This document shows, piece by piece, positions 35,402-45,304 of a stretch of DNA of 64,000 bases. Within the stretch, counting starts at the first letter, position 1, and each line of letters starts with the position of its first letter. The notes under the pieces were generated by a model. The model ran no database searches, was not told the DNA's origin, and was given only the letters and a program-made list of their open reading frames with translations. The DNA is taken from positions 310,001 through 374,000 of the forward strand of contig NZ_CAXWGX010000026.1 of assembly GCF_964266745.1 (NCBI RefSeq), read 5' to 3'. Position numbers and translations under genes: made by a program. The stretch is from Propionicimonas sp020161015. Its GTDB lineage: Bacteria > Actinomycetota > Actinomycetes > Propionibacteriales > Propionibacteriaceae.

Positions 35402-36082
35402 TCATGGCTCGAAGCGGTACCCCACGCCGGGCTCGGTGATGAAGTGGCGCGGGTGGCTCGGGGAGTCCTCGAGCTTGCGACGCAGCTGGGCGAAGTAGAC
35501 CCGCAGGTAGTTGGTCTCCTTCTCGTAGCCGGGCCCCCACACCTCCGCGAGCAGGTGGGCACCGCTGACGAGCGTCCCGGGACGCCGGACGAGGGCTTCG
35601 ACGAGGTGCCACTCGGTCGGTGTCAGCCGCACCTCCGCGCCGTGCCGGACGGCCCGCTTGGCCGCGAGGTCGATGGTGAACGACGGCGTGGTCACGACCG
35701 GGCCCACCGCGAGGTCCTGGACGTCCGCTCGGCGCAGCGCCGCCCGCACCCGCGCCACCAGTTCATCCATGCCGAACGGCTTGGTGACGTAGTCGTCGGC
35801 GCCGGCGTCCAGCGCCTGCACCTTCTGCGCCTGGCTGTCGCGCGCGGACAGCACGATGATCGGGACGGTGGACCAGCCGCGCAGGCCGGCGATCACCTCG
35901 ACACCGTCGAGGTCGGGCAGGCCGAGGTCGACGATCACCAGGTCGACGGGTGCGGACGCGGCAGCGCGCAGCGCGGCGGCTCCCGTCGCGACCGCGTCCA
36001 CCTCGTAGTGGCGCGCCTTCAGGTTGATGGTGAGCGCGCGACGCAGGGCCGGCTCGTCCTCAACGATCAGCAGCCGTGGCAT
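35402..36082 (-). CDS. kdpE: KdpE-like OmpR family response regulator
   Basis: A 226-aa regulator with receiver domain (acidic pair Glu8-Asp9, phospho-acceptor Asp in LVIVDLGLPDLDG, Thr/Ser at VLSAR, Lys in YVTKPFG) and an OmpR winged helix (about 125-226) with RLTPTEWHLVEALVR and the KETNYLRVYFAQLRRKLE block typical of KdpE. It overlaps the kinase gene by 23 bp. KdpE controls potassium uptake genes; the upstream KimA-like permease is a probable target. Confidence 0.88.
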   Translation of the reverse strand: MPRLLIVEDEPALRRALTINLKARHYEVDAVATGAAALRAAASAPVDLVIVDLGLPDLDGVEVIAGLRGWSTVPIIVLSARDSQAQKVQALDAGADDYVTKPFGMDELVARVRAALRRADVQDLAVGPVVTTPSFTIDLAAKRAVRHGAEVRLTPTEWHLVEALVRRPGTLVSGAHLLAEVWGPGYEKETNYLRVYFAQLRRKLEDSPSHPRHFITEPGVGYRFEP

Positions 36083-37469
36083 CGGCCACCTCCAGGGTCA
36101 CGGTCATGGTCAGCCCCCCACCGGGCGTCCGGGACGGGGTGAGGGTACCGCCCATCGCCTCGGTGAAGCCGCGCGCGATCGCCAGGCCGAGGCCGACGCC
36201 GGTGGTGCTGCGGTCGCCGAAGTGCTGGAAGGGCGCGAAGATCTCCTCGAAACGCTCCGGGGCCACTCCCGGCCCGTGGTCGACCACCCGGACGGCGACG
36301 TGCGTCGCGGTGTGCTCCGCCGACACCTGCACCTTCTCGCCCTCGGGCAGGTGCCGGTCGGCGTTGGCCACGAGGTTGGCGAGGACGCGCTCGAGCAGGC
36401 CCGCGTCCGCCCTGATCAGCGGAAGGTCCTCGGGGATGGCCAGCTCCACGCGTCCCTCGCCCAGGCGGACGACGCCCGCCAGCACCTCCAGCAGCGCGGT
36501 GGGCCGGGGATGGACGGACAGCGCCCCGGCCTGGAGCCGGGTCATGTCGAGGAGGTTGCCGATGATGTCGTTGAGGCGCCCCGCGTGCTCCTCGATGGTC
36601 TCCAGCAGCTCGGCCTGGTCGTCCGGGTCGAGTTCGATGTCGGTCTGGCGCAGGGTCGTGGCGGCCGCGGTGATCGCGGCCAGGGGGTTGCGCAGGTCGT
36701 GGCCGACCGCGGCCAGGAGGCTCGCCCTCAGCTCGTCGATGCGACCCAGCTCCTCGGCTCGGCGGGCCTGCTCGGCGAGCTGGCGGGTGCGCCACAGGCG
36801 CCCCGCGGTCAGCGCGAGCGAGGTGAGCAGGCTCCGGTCCTCGCCGATCCGCTCCGGGCCGCTGAGCTCCAGCTGCAGGTTCTCCCCCGCCGGCACGGTG
36901 ATCAGCGTGTCGTCCGGTCCCGGCGAGCCCGAACCGGCCAGCACCCGGCCGTCCTCCATCAGCCGCACCGCGTGCATGCCGTAGAGGGCGCGCGCCTCGG
37001 ACAGGGCCAGCTCCACCGACTCCGGTTCGTGCTCGCGGTTGCCGAGCTCCGCCAGCCATTCGGCCTGGAGGAGGGCGCGCTCGGCGTGGCCGCGCGACCG
37101 GGCGCCGATCTCTGTGACGACGCCCACGAGCGCGGCGACCGCGAGGAAGATCACCAGGTCGATGAGTTCGGCGTTGTTCGCCACGAGGAGCGTGCCGTAG
37201 GGACGGGTGAAGAAGAAGTTCGCCAGCCCGAAGCTGATGGCGGACGCGGCCAGCGCCGGCAGGATGCCGCCCAGGGCGGACGCCCCCACCGAGGCCAGCA
37301 CGAACAGCAGCAGGACGGTGTCCAGGCCGAGGTTGTCCCGTCCGGGAACCAGGGCGACCGTGAGCGCCGCCGGCCCCAGGGCGGCCACCCCGAACCCGTA
37401 GAGCTGCCGTCGCCGGGACAGGCGGGTACCCAGGCCGCTGCGCGGCCCGTCCCCCAACTCCTGGCTCAC
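36060..37469 (-). CDS. Short KdpD-like sensor histidine kinase
   Basis: A 469-aa kinase matching only the C-terminal half of KdpD: a DUF4118 four-helix membrane domain (about 25-115), a GAF-like linker, HisKA with the phospho-acceptor in AAVGHDLRNPLAAI, and HATPase with NLVANADRH and GVGLGLAIARG. The N-terminal KdpD domain with Walker motif and the universal-stress domain are absent. GTG 37467-37469 overlaps the permease stop (GTGA). It pairs with the KdpE-like regulator downstream. Potassium or turgor sensing is inferred from family and neighbours. Confidence 0.88.
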   Translation of the reverse strand: MSQELGDGPRSGLGTRLSRRRQLYGFGVAALGPAALTVALVPGRDNLGLDTVLLLFVLASVGASALGGILPALAASAISFGLANFFFTRPYGTLLVANNAELIDLVIFLAVAALVGVVTEIGARSRGHAERALLQAEWLAELGNREHEPESVELALSEARALYGMHAVRLMEDGRVLAGSGSPGPDDTLITVPAGENLQLELSGPERIGEDRSLLTSLALTAGRLWRTRQLAEQARRAEELGRIDELRASLLAAVGHDLRNPLAAITAAATTLRQTDIELDPDDQAELLETIEEHAGRLNDIIGNLLDMTRLQAGALSVHPRPTALLEVLAGVVRLGEGRVELAIPEDLPLIRADAGLLERVLANLVANADRHLPEGEKVQVSAEHTATHVAVRVVDHGPGVAPERFEEIFAPFQHFGDRSTTGVGLGLAIARGFTEAMGGTLTPSRTPGGGLTMTVTLEVADATAADR

Positions 37470-39544
37470 CTCACCGAGCCTGCCAGACTCCGATCGCCGG
37501 CGGCAGGCGGAACCGCGGAAGGAGTGCTCGCCGCGGCCGTCGGACCTCCGGGAGACGGTGCCGGGGGAGCGCTCCCGGCACCCGGCACGGCGGGTGCGTC
37601 CGCCGCGGTGCCGGGACGCCCGAGGGCGAACGGCTCGGCAGAGCTCAGCTGGTAGGGGACGCTCGTCACCATCACGCCCGGCATGTAGAGCAGGCGCGAC
37701 TTCAGTCGCAGCGCGCTCTGGTTGTGCAGCACCTGCTCCCACCAGTGCCCCACCACGTATTCGGGGATGAACACCTGCACCACGTCCCGCGGGCCGATGT
37801 GGATCCGCGACAGGTAGCTCAGGACCGGATCGGTGAGGTCGCGATAGGCGGAGGAGACGATGGTCAGCGGAACGGGGAGGTCTCGCGCGGCCCAGTCGTC
37901 CACCAGCTTCCGGGTGCGGGCGGCGTTGGTGTCGACCCGGAGCGCCGTGATGGTGCTGGGACGGATCGCCCGCGCGAAGGCGAGCGCCTTCAGGGACGGC
38001 TCGTTCAGCTGGCTGATCAGCACCACCGCGTGGATGCGGCTGGGCAGGGTGATCCCGGCGGCGCGAGGTGCCAGCTGGCGCGAGACGCGCGTGTAGTGGC
38101 GGTGGATCCGCAGCATCAGGAAGAACAGCAGCGGGATCGCCACCACCACCAGGTAGGCGCCGTGGGTGAACTTGGTGAGCAGGACGATCACCAGGACGAC
38201 GGCCGTGGCGACCGCGCCGATCGCGTTCACCAGCATCGAGCCCAGCAGTTTGGCCGACCAGCGGCTCTCGGCGGCACGGCGGCGCCAGTAGACGACCATG
38301 CCCGCCTGGCTGAGGGTGAAGGAGACGAAGACCCCGAGGATGTACAGCTGGATCAGCCGGGTCACCGAGCCGTTGAACGCCACGATCAGGCCGGCCGCGA
38401 TGGAGGCGAGGATGATGATGCCGTTGCTGAAGACCAGGCGGTCGCCGCGGCGTCCCAGCTGCTTGGGCATGTAGCGGTCCTCGGCCAGGATCGAGGACAG
38501 GATCGGGAAGCCGTTGAACGCGGTGTTCGCCGCCAGCACGAGGATCAGCGTGGTGAAGCCCTGCACGGCGAAGAAGCCGAGGGAGTTGTTGCCGAAGACG
38601 GCGGCGGAGAGCTGGGCGAGCACCGTCCGCTGCTCGTAGCCGGCGGGCACGTTGGTGAGCTCGGAGAGGCTGTCGGCGATGTGCAGGTTCGACCACGTGC
38701 TCAGCACGGAGATGCCCATCATCATCGCGATGCTCAGCCCGCCCATCATCAGCAGCGTCAGCGCGGCGTTGTGCGCCTTCGGCTCACGGAAGGTCGGGAC
38801 GCCGTTGCTCACCGCCTCGACCCCGGTGAGCGAGGTGCAGCCGGACGCGAACGCCCGCAGCAGCAGGATCACCAGCGCTGCTCCGGCCGGGCTGGTGCTG
38901 GCGAAGCCGAGACCCGCGGACTCCGCGACCGGGGTGTGGCCGGTGAAGGCGTTCCAGAAGCCGACCCCGAGCATCACGAAGACGCTCAGGATGAAGCCGT
39001 AGGTCGGGATGGCGAACAGGGTTCCCGATTCGCGGACGCCGCGCAGGTTCATCACCGTGAGGACGACGATGAACACCAGGCAGAGCAGGACGCTGTGCGG
39101 GCGCAGCCCGGGGAACGCGGAGACGAGGTTCTCCACGCCGGAGGCGATCGACACCGCGACGGTCATCACGTAGTCGACCATCAGCGCGGCCGCGGCGACG
39201 AGCGAGGCGTTGCGTCCGAGGTTCGCGCGGCTGACCGCGTACGCACCGCCGCCGTCGGGGTAGGCGTGGCAGGTCTGCCGGTAGCTGAGCGTCACCAGCG
39301 CCAGCAGGGACACCACCAGCAGCGCGACCCACGGAGTGAACAGCACCATGGTGGCGCCGCCGAGGGCCAGCACCAGGACGATCTCCTGGGTGGCGTAGGC
39401 GTTGGACGAGATCGGGTCGGAGCAGTAGACGGGCAGGGCGAGCCGCTTGGGCAGCAGGGTCTCGCTGAGCTGGCCGGAGTGCATCGGATTGCCGACGAGC
39501 AGCCTCTTGGGCAGCCGGAAGGACGTGGTCACCCCTCCAGCCAA
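37466..39544 (-). CDS. APC superfamily permease, KimA-like potassium importer
   Basis: A protein of about 690 aa with about 12 TM helices (residues 40-480) and a C-terminal cytoplasmic domain. ALPVYCSDPISSNAYATQE in TM1 aligns with the start of KimA/KUP-related permeases, high-affinity potassium importers. The start is uncertain: TTG 39544, GTG 39530-39532 or ATG 39481. Direct coupling to a KdpD/KdpE-type system makes a K+ role more likely than amino acid transport. Two direct repeats upstream are candidate regulator sites. Confidence 0.78.
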   Translation of the reverse strand: MAGGVTTSFRLPKRLLVGNPMHSGQLSETLLPKRLALPVYCSDPISSNAYATQEIVLVLALGGATMVLFTPWVALLVVSLLALVTLSYRQTCHAYPDGGGAYAVSRANLGRNASLVAAAALMVDYVMTVAVSIASGVENLVSAFPGLRPHSVLLCLVFIVVLTVMNLRGVRESGTLFAIPTYGFILSVFVMLGVGFWNAFTGHTPVAESAGLGFASTSPAGAALVILLLRAFASGCTSLTGVEAVSNGVPTFREPKAHNAALTLLMMGGLSIAMMMGISVLSTWSNLHIADSLSELTNVPAGYEQRTVLAQLSAAVFGNNSLGFFAVQGFTTLILVLAANTAFNGFPILSSILAEDRYMPKQLGRRGDRLVFSNGIIILASIAAGLIVAFNGSVTRLIQLYILGVFVSFTLSQAGMVVYWRRRAAESRWSAKLLGSMLVNAIGAVATAVVLVIVLLTKFTHGAYLVVVAIPLLFFLMLRIHRHYTRVSRQLAPRAAGITLPSRIHAVVLISQLNEPSLKALAFARAIRPSTITALRVDTNAARTRKLVDDWAARDLPVPLTIVSSAYRDLTDPVLSYLSRIHIGPRDVVQVFIPEYVVGHWWEQVLHNQSALRLKSRLLYMPGVMVTSVPYQLSSAEPFALGRPGTAADAPAVPGAGSAPPAPSPGGPTAAASTPSAVPPAAGDRSLAGSVR

Positions 39545-39570
39545 CGCCGTGCGGGCGGTGCCGGCGTGCG

Positions 39571-39622
39571 TCCTTGACGCGTCCTTGGCGCCGGGGCGGT
39601 GGACCTTGACGCGTCCTTAGCG
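39571..39622 (-). promoter_or_regulatory. Direct repeats upstream of the permease (candidate KdpE-like sites)
   Basis: CCTTGACGCGTCCTTGGCG (39572-39590) and CCTTGACGCGTCCTTAGCG (39604-39622) are nearly identical and 32 bp apart. Within each, CCTT recurs after 11 bp. This spacing suits dimers of OmpR-family regulators binding direct half-sites on one face of the helix. Confidence 0.5.
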
Positions 39623-39718
39623 GTCGGTCGTCTCTCACCTGCGGCCGTCCGCCTGGCCCTTCGCCCCCCGTCCCCCCGTCCCCCCGCTCTCCCCGCACAT
39701 CGAGTCCCGCCTCCTTTC

Positions 39719-39770
39719 CCGAGGGCCGTAGGGCTGGCCCTTGACGTCGGGGGCTGGCGCTCGGGAGGCC
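39719..39770. repeat. Small copy of the GAGGGCC/GCTGGCCC repeat family
   Basis: Contains GAGGGCCGTAGGGCTGGCCC and GGGGGCTGGCGCTCGGG, sharing the cores of the arrays at 35126 and 50389. Confidence 0.6.
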
Positions 39771-39803
39771 GGAATGTCGATAGCGTTGGTGACGGAGGTA
39801 GTC

Positions 39804-40841
39804 ATGCGTGCATTGGTGAAGACGGCGCCCGGTCCGGGACTGGAACTCGTCGACGTGCCGGAGCCGTCCTGCGGCCCCGACCAGGTGAAGATCCGGGTGA
39901 TGAGGGCGGGCCTGTGCGGCACCGACCTGCACCTGGAGGGCTGGGACGACTGGGCCGCGTCCACGGTGGTCGCGCCGCTGGTGATCGGTCACGAGTTCTA
40001 CGGCGAGGTGGTCGAGGTCGGTGCGGAGGTCACCGGGATCCGCCCCGGCGACCGGGCGTCCGGCGAGGGCCACATCGTCTGCGGACGCTGCCGCAACTGC
40101 CGCGCGGGACGCCGCCACGTGTGCATCCACACCGTCGGGCTGGGGGTCAACACCAACGGCGCCTTCGCCGACTACGTCGTGCTGCCCGCCTCGAACGTGT
40201 GGCTCCAGCCGGAGTCCATCGACCCGGAGCTCGGCGCGATCTTCGACCCGCTCGGCAACGCCACCCACACCGCCCTCCAGTGGCCGGTGGTCGGCGAGGA
40301 CGTGCTCGTCACCGGGGCCGGGCCGATCGGGGTGATGGCTGCGGCCATCGTCCGGCACGCGGGGGCCAAGCACGTGGTGGTCACCGACGTGAGCGACTAC
40401 CGCCTCGACCTGGCCAAGGTGGCCGGCGCCGACCTCTGCGTCAACGTGGCGCGGACGCGGATCGCCGACGCGCAGCGTGAGCTCGCCATGCTGGAGGGCT
40501 TCGACATCGGCCTGGAGATGTCGGGCGCGCCGTCCGCGGTCACCGAGATGCTCGCCAACCTCAACCACGGCGCCAAGGTCGCCATGCTGGGCCTGCCCAA
40601 GGACCCCTACCCGATCGACTGGGGCCGGGTGATCACCCACATGATCACCATCAAGGGCATCTACGGCCGGGAGATGTACGAGACCTGGTACCTGATGAGC
40701 TCGATGCTGGCCACCTCCCCGTCGTTCGCCGACGCCGTCCGCTCGGTCATCACGCACCGGTTCCCCGCCGCGGACTGGGCGGAGGCGTTCGCGACCGCCC
40801 GCAGCGGGGAGTGCGGCAAGGTCATCCTCGACTGGAGCTGA
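39804..40841 (+). CDS. tdh: L-threonine 3-dehydrogenase
   Basis: Zinc medium-chain dehydrogenase that oxidises threonine to 2-amino-3-ketobutyrate. The 345-aa protein has catalytic zinc ligands (CGTDLH, GHE), the structural zinc cluster CGRCRNCRAGRRHVC, and the NAD loop GAGPIGVM. GGAGG is 5 bp before ATG 39804, so the longer frame is rejected. It is followed by kbl, the next enzyme of the pathway, 108 bp downstream. Substrate assignment rests on both sequence and partner. Confidence 0.93.
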   Translation: MRALVKTAPGPGLELVDVPEPSCGPDQVKIRVMRAGLCGTDLHLEGWDDWAASTVVAPLVIGHEFYGEVVEVGAEVTGIRPGDRASGEGHIVCGRCRNCRAGRRHVCIHTVGLGVNTNGAFADYVVLPASNVWLQPESIDPELGAIFDPLGNATHTALQWPVVGEDVLVTGAGPIGVMAAAIVRHAGAKHVVVTDVSDYRLDLAKVAGADLCVNVARTRIADAQRELAMLEGFDIGLEMSGAPSAVTEMLANLNHGAKVAMLGLPKDPYPIDWGRVITHMITIKGIYGREMYETWYLMSSMLATSPSFADAVRSVITHRFPAADWAEAFATARSGECGKVILDWS

Positions 40842-40936
40842 GCACGCGTCGCGATCCGGCCCTCGTGGGACGCGCGGCCACCCGGTGAGCGCGGACGGCG
40901 CCGCTCGAGTGGCCTGATCGCGCCACGACCCGGGAT

Positions 40937-40949
40937 TAGGCTTCGGGTC

Positions 40950-40952
<3 letters not shown>
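40937..40952 (+). promoter_or_regulatory. Leaderless promoter of kbl
   Basis: TAGGCT (40937-40942), 7 bp, ATG 40950. So kbl can be made on its own as well as with tdh. Confidence 0.6.
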
Positions 40953-42167
<1,215 letters not shown>

Positions 42168-42211
42168 CCTCCGAGTGGTCGCGGACGGTTATCCGGGTGG
42201 AGAGGTGATCG

Positions 42212-42925
42212 ATGGGTATCGACGAGGTGGACTTCGACCGGCTGGTGGCCGGCGCCGTCCCGACCGACGACCCCCAGTGGGGGAAGGTCTCGGCCTTCCT
42301 CGGTGACCTCGAGGCGAACTGCCCGCCGAGCAGCGTGTCCGCCGTCGAGGAAGACCACCTGTCCGTTGTCGCCCGTGAGGTCCGGCTCGTCGGCACCTCA
42401 CGGCTGCGGGACCATCGGGAGACAGTGCCGAGCAGGGTCCGGACGAGGTTCCGCCGTGCGCTCGCCGCCACGGGCGCGGCGGCCTTGTTCGCCCTCACCG
42501 CGGGGGCGGGCGTCGCGGCCGCGTTGGGCGTCAACCCGCTCCAGTTCCTTCCCGACCTGATCCTCACGCCGAGCACGACGCCCGACGCGCCGGCGGCGAC
42601 GACCGGTCCCACCGGCCCGTCCACCGCGGATCCCACCGACAGCGGGCCGGGCACGCCCACGCAGCCACCCACGACGGTTCCCGTCCGGCCGTCTGGCACC
42701 CCGACGGCGACCCACGGCGCCACCGGGAACTGCGGCAACGGCAAGGGCGAGGGCAACGCGTCCTGCACCAACGGCAATTCCGGCAAGGAGAACCCGGGCA
42801 GGGACAACACGGCGAAGGCCAACCAGGGGAAGTCGACGTCGAAGCCGACGCCCACCCCGAAGGCCACGCCGAGCAACAAGGGCAAGTCCGGCAAGAGCGA
42901 GGCGACCCCGACCCCCACCGCATGA
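42212..42925 (+). CDS. Single-TM protein with Pro/Thr and Lys-rich tail, possible anti-sigma partner
   Basis: A 237-aa protein. Residues 1-75 are acidic and helical; one TM (AALAATGAAALFALTAGAGVA) follows; the rest is Pro/Thr-rich, then Gly/Asn/Lys-rich, ending in PTPT. No domain is recognised with certainty. Similar proteins lie next to sigma factor genes in actinobacteria, and an ECF sigma gene follows here 145 bp away, so a membrane anti-sigma or sensor role is an inference. GGAGAGGTG lies before the ATG; TAACCT at 42166-42171 is a possible -10 box. Confidence 0.6.
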   Translation: MGIDEVDFDRLVAGAVPTDDPQWGKVSAFLGDLEANCPPSSVSAVEEDHLSVVAREVRLVGTSRLRDHRETVPSRVRTRFRRALAATGAAALFALTAGAGVAAALGVNPLQFLPDLILTPSTTPDAPAATTGPTGPSTADPTDSGPGTPTQPPTTVPVRPSGTPTATHGATGNCGNGKGEGNASCTNGNSGKENPGRDNTAKANQGKSTSKPTPTPKATPSNKGKSGKSEATPTPTA

Positions 42926-43070
42926 CCCCGCGTGGTGACCGCGCGGCGGGCCACTGGCGCGTGGGTGCTTGTGCGCAGGGCTGGACGGTGGGCCCGCGTC
43001 GCCCGCGCCCCCACGCCGATCCGGCGCTACCCTGTCGCTGACATGACCCGCGAGTAGAACGACTCCCGCC

Positions 43071-43634
43071 TTGCCGCTCGGCTCCCGCTTCTCACTGGTC
43101 CTCTCCGCCGCTGACGAGGGGGCTGACTGGGCGTGGGCGGAGCTCTACCGCGACCTGGCGCCCACCCTGCTCCGGTTCCTCACCACGCAGGGTGCCGCGG
43201 AGCCGGAGGACCTGCTGGCGGAGTGCTTCGTCCACATCGTGCGGAACCTGCACGGCTTCGAGGGCGGGGAGGCGGCCTTCCGGGCCTGGGCGTTCACCAT
43301 CGCCCGAAGCCGGCTGGTCGACTCCTGGCGGGCAGCGGGACGCCGTCCCGTCTCGGCGACGGGTTCGGTGCCGGAGTCCCTGGACCGGCTCCTCCACCAC
43401 GAGGCGGCCGACCGCGACATGCTCCAGCGGGCGTCCGTGCTCGAGGTGCTGGACGTGCTCACCCCCGACCAGCGCGCCGTCATCGTGCTGCGGGTGCTGG
43501 ACCAGTTCTCGGTGGAGGAGACCGCCCAGATCATCGGCAAGTCGGCCGGCGCGGTCAAGGTGCTCCAGAACCGGGCCGTGAAGGCATTGCGCCGGACGCT
43601 GGGGAGCGGCGCCGGCCACGAAGGTGCCCTGTAG
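43071..43634 (+). CDS. ECF-like RNA polymerase sigma factor
   Basis: A 187-aa sigma-70 family protein with regions sigma2 (WAELYRDLAPTLLRFL to FRAWAFTIARSRLVDSWR) and sigma4 (LTPDQRAVIVLRVLDQFSVEETAQIIGKSAGAVKVLQNRAVKAL). Starting codon is TTG without ribosome binding site. Upstream, TACCCT (43028-43033) is followed by ATG 43043, whose frame stops at once (ATG ACC CGC GAG TAG); removing one base there would join it to this frame as MTRERTTPALPLGSR. So the true start, or a frameshift, needs checking. Probable partner is the 42212 gene. Confidence 0.85.
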   Translation: MPLGSRFSLVLSAADEGADWAWAELYRDLAPTLLRFLTTQGAAEPEDLLAECFVHIVRNLHGFEGGEAAFRAWAFTIARSRLVDSWRAAGRRPVSATGSVPESLDRLLHHEAADRDMLQRASVLEVLDVLTPDQRAVIVLRVLDQFSVEETAQIIGKSAGAVKVLQNRAVKALRRTLGSGAGHEGAL

Positions 43635-43701
43635 CGGGGACGCCCGGCTCCGTCCGCCGGCGGCCACTGCGCGGGGACGTCCGAGGGCTGGGCAAGGGCA
43701 T

Positions 43702-43731
43702 TTGTCGACATTCGGAGCCGGCCTCTACACT
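43702..43731 (+). promoter_or_regulatory. Promoter of the terC riboswitch transcript
   Basis: TTGTCG (43702-43707), 18-bp spacer, TACACT (43726-43731). The start would fall at about 43738, just at the 5' end of the riboswitch. Confidence 0.55.
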
Positions 43732-43734
43732 TCT

Positions 43735-43832
43735 CGCCGAGGGGAGTACTTCCCAAGTCGTCCGGCGGTCAGTACGGGTTCGTGATCGGCCCCCGCGGAT
43801 GCGCCTCGACCGAGGCGAAGGAGACCTCACGC
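43735..43832 (+). promoter_or_regulatory. yybP-ykoY manganese riboswitch
   Basis: GGGGAGTA (43741-43748) at the 5' side and GCGAAGGAGACCTC (about 43815-43828) at the 3' side match the two conserved strands of this class, with CGGTCAGTACGG in the middle arm. The element lies directly before terC, a classical target. A CTCAC/GTGAG hairpin just after it (43826-43847) next to the ribosome binding site may be the expression switch. Known class: binds Mn2+. Confidence 0.8.
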
Positions 43833-43857
43833 TGAAACGCAGTGAGAGAGGCCTTTC

Positions 43858-44847
43858 ATGACCTACCCCGTGCTCGAGATCGCCATCGGCTCCCCGGAGC
43901 TGTGGGCGATCAGCATCGCCGCCGTCCTCGTCCTCTTCGGGCTGGACTTCCTCATCACCCGCAAGCCCCACGAGGTCTCCATGAAGGAGGCCCTCGCCTG
44001 GTCGGCGTTCTACATCGCGCTCCCGCTCGCCTTCGGCGTGTGGATCTGGCAGGCGTTCGGGTCCCAGCGCGGACTGGAGTTCTACGCCGGCTACCTGGTG
44101 GAGAAGTCGCTGAGCGTCGACAACCTGTTCGTGTTCATGCTGCTGCTGGCGTCCTTCGCCGTCCCGCGTGAGCTCCAGCAGCGGGTCCTGCTGATCGGCG
44201 TCGCCGGTGCCCTGGTGCTGCGCGGCGTCTTCATCGCGCTGGGCGCAGCCATGCTCGCCAACTTCTCGTGGACGTTCCTGCTGTTCGGCGTGATCCTGCT
44301 GGCGACGGCCGTCAAGGTCCTGCGGGACACCCTCAACCCCGCCGAGCACGAGATCCACCCCAACGACCTGCGGATCGTGAAGCTCGTGCGACGCTTCTGG
44401 CCGGTCACCGACGGCTACCGCGGGAGCCGCATGACCGTGGTCGAGGCAGGACGCCGGGCCATCACCCCGCTCGCCCTCGCCACGCTGGCCATCCTCGCCA
44501 CCGACGTGGTGTTCGCGGTGGACTCCGTCCCGGCCGTCTACGGCATCACCGGCGACCCGTACCTGGTGTTCGTCACGAACGCCTTCGCCCTGCTCGGCCT
44601 GCGCGCGCTGTACTTCGTCCTCGAGGGCGCGCTCGGCGCGCTCGTCCACCTCGGGTACGGGCTGGCAGCGATCCTGGCCTTCATCGGGGCGAAGCTCGTC
44701 ATGCACTGGGCCCACGGCCTGTGGACCTGGGTCCCCGAGGTGGACACCCTCGTCTCCCTCGGCGTGATCGTCGGGATCCTTGCCATCGTGATCACCACCA
44801 GCCTGATCGCGACGCGCAGGGCCGAGCGGGACGCCGTGGATTCCTGA
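43858..44847 (+). CDS. TerC/Alx family membrane protein (probable Mn2+ exporter)
   Basis: A 329-aa protein with about nine TM helices. The conserved acidic pairs SVDNLFVFMLL and ATDVVFAVDSVPAV are intact. TerC/Alx proteins export manganese, and some metallate exported enzymes. GAGAGAGG precedes the ATG. Regulation by the yybP-ykoY riboswitch just upstream supports the manganese role. Length and topology are normal. Confidence 0.92.
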   Translation: MTYPVLEIAIGSPELWAISIAAVLVLFGLDFLITRKPHEVSMKEALAWSAFYIALPLAFGVWIWQAFGSQRGLEFYAGYLVEKSLSVDNLFVFMLLLASFAVPRELQQRVLLIGVAGALVLRGVFIALGAAMLANFSWTFLLFGVILLATAVKVLRDTLNPAEHEIHPNDLRIVKLVRRFWPVTDGYRGSRMTVVEAGRRAITPLALATLAILATDVVFAVDSVPAVYGITGDPYLVFVTNAFALLGLRALYFVLEGALGALVHLGYGLAAILAFIGAKLVMHWAHGLWTWVPEVDTLVSLGVIVGILAIVITTSLIATRRAERDAVDS

Positions 44848-44906
44848 CCCCGTTCCGCCGCGGCGGCGTCCACGGGTTGCTCGGGGCGGCGCCCGTCCGC
44901 CCGTCC

Positions 44907-44974
44907 CGTTTGCTGCCGATCGCAACTCCTGCTGCCGGAATTCCGGTGGCGAGGGTTGCACTCGGCAGCGAACG
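44907..44974. repeat. GGAATTCC-centred palindromic repeat, copy 2
   Basis: A 68-bp extended copy: CGTTTGCTGCCGATCGCAAC ... GGAATTCC ... GGCAGCGAACG. It is followed by GTGGGACGGGTGGGACGGG. Between convergent terC and the rhomboid gene. Confidence 0.85.
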
Positions 44975-45069
44975 CAGCGGGTGGGACGGGTGGGACGGGG
45001 GTCGCTCGGCGGAGGCCAGCGGAAGCTCGCTGATGGAGGGGTCGTGGCGCCGTCCCAGGGACGCCGCCT

Positions 45070-45093
45070 GCTGCCGATCGCAACTCCTGCTGC
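45070..45093. repeat. GGAATTCC-family half copy
   Basis: Matches the left arm GCTGCCGATCGCAACTCCTG of copy 2, then diverges before the centre, so the right arm is missing. Confidence 0.7.
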
Positions 45094-45136
45094 TCAGCTA
45101 CTGACGACGGCCGCGTCCCCCCGTCGTCCCGCCCGC

Positions 45137-45204
45137 TGTTTGCTGCCGATCGCAACTCCCGCTGCCGGAATTCCGGTGGCGAGGGTTGCGTTCGGCAGCG
45201 AACG
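45137..45204. repeat. GGAATTCC-centred palindromic repeat, copy 3
   Basis: Nearly identical to copy 2 with the same orientation and the same GTGGGACGGGTGGGACGGG flank. The 457-bp gap 44848-45304 holds two full copies and one half copy and nothing else recognisable. Confidence 0.85.
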
Positions 45205-45304
45205 CAGCGGGTGGGACGGGTGGGACGGGTGAGGGCGCGCGGGCAGGGCCGCGGGCCGGGGGTCGGGGGCCGGGGGTCGGCGGCGAGGGGCCGAGCGCGG
45301 GTCT

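Noticed and set aside
39545..39803. c-di-AMP (ydaO) riboswitch upstream of the KimA-like permease
   Set aside because: The conserved aptamer segments could not be recognised on the minus strand; only direct repeats are seen.
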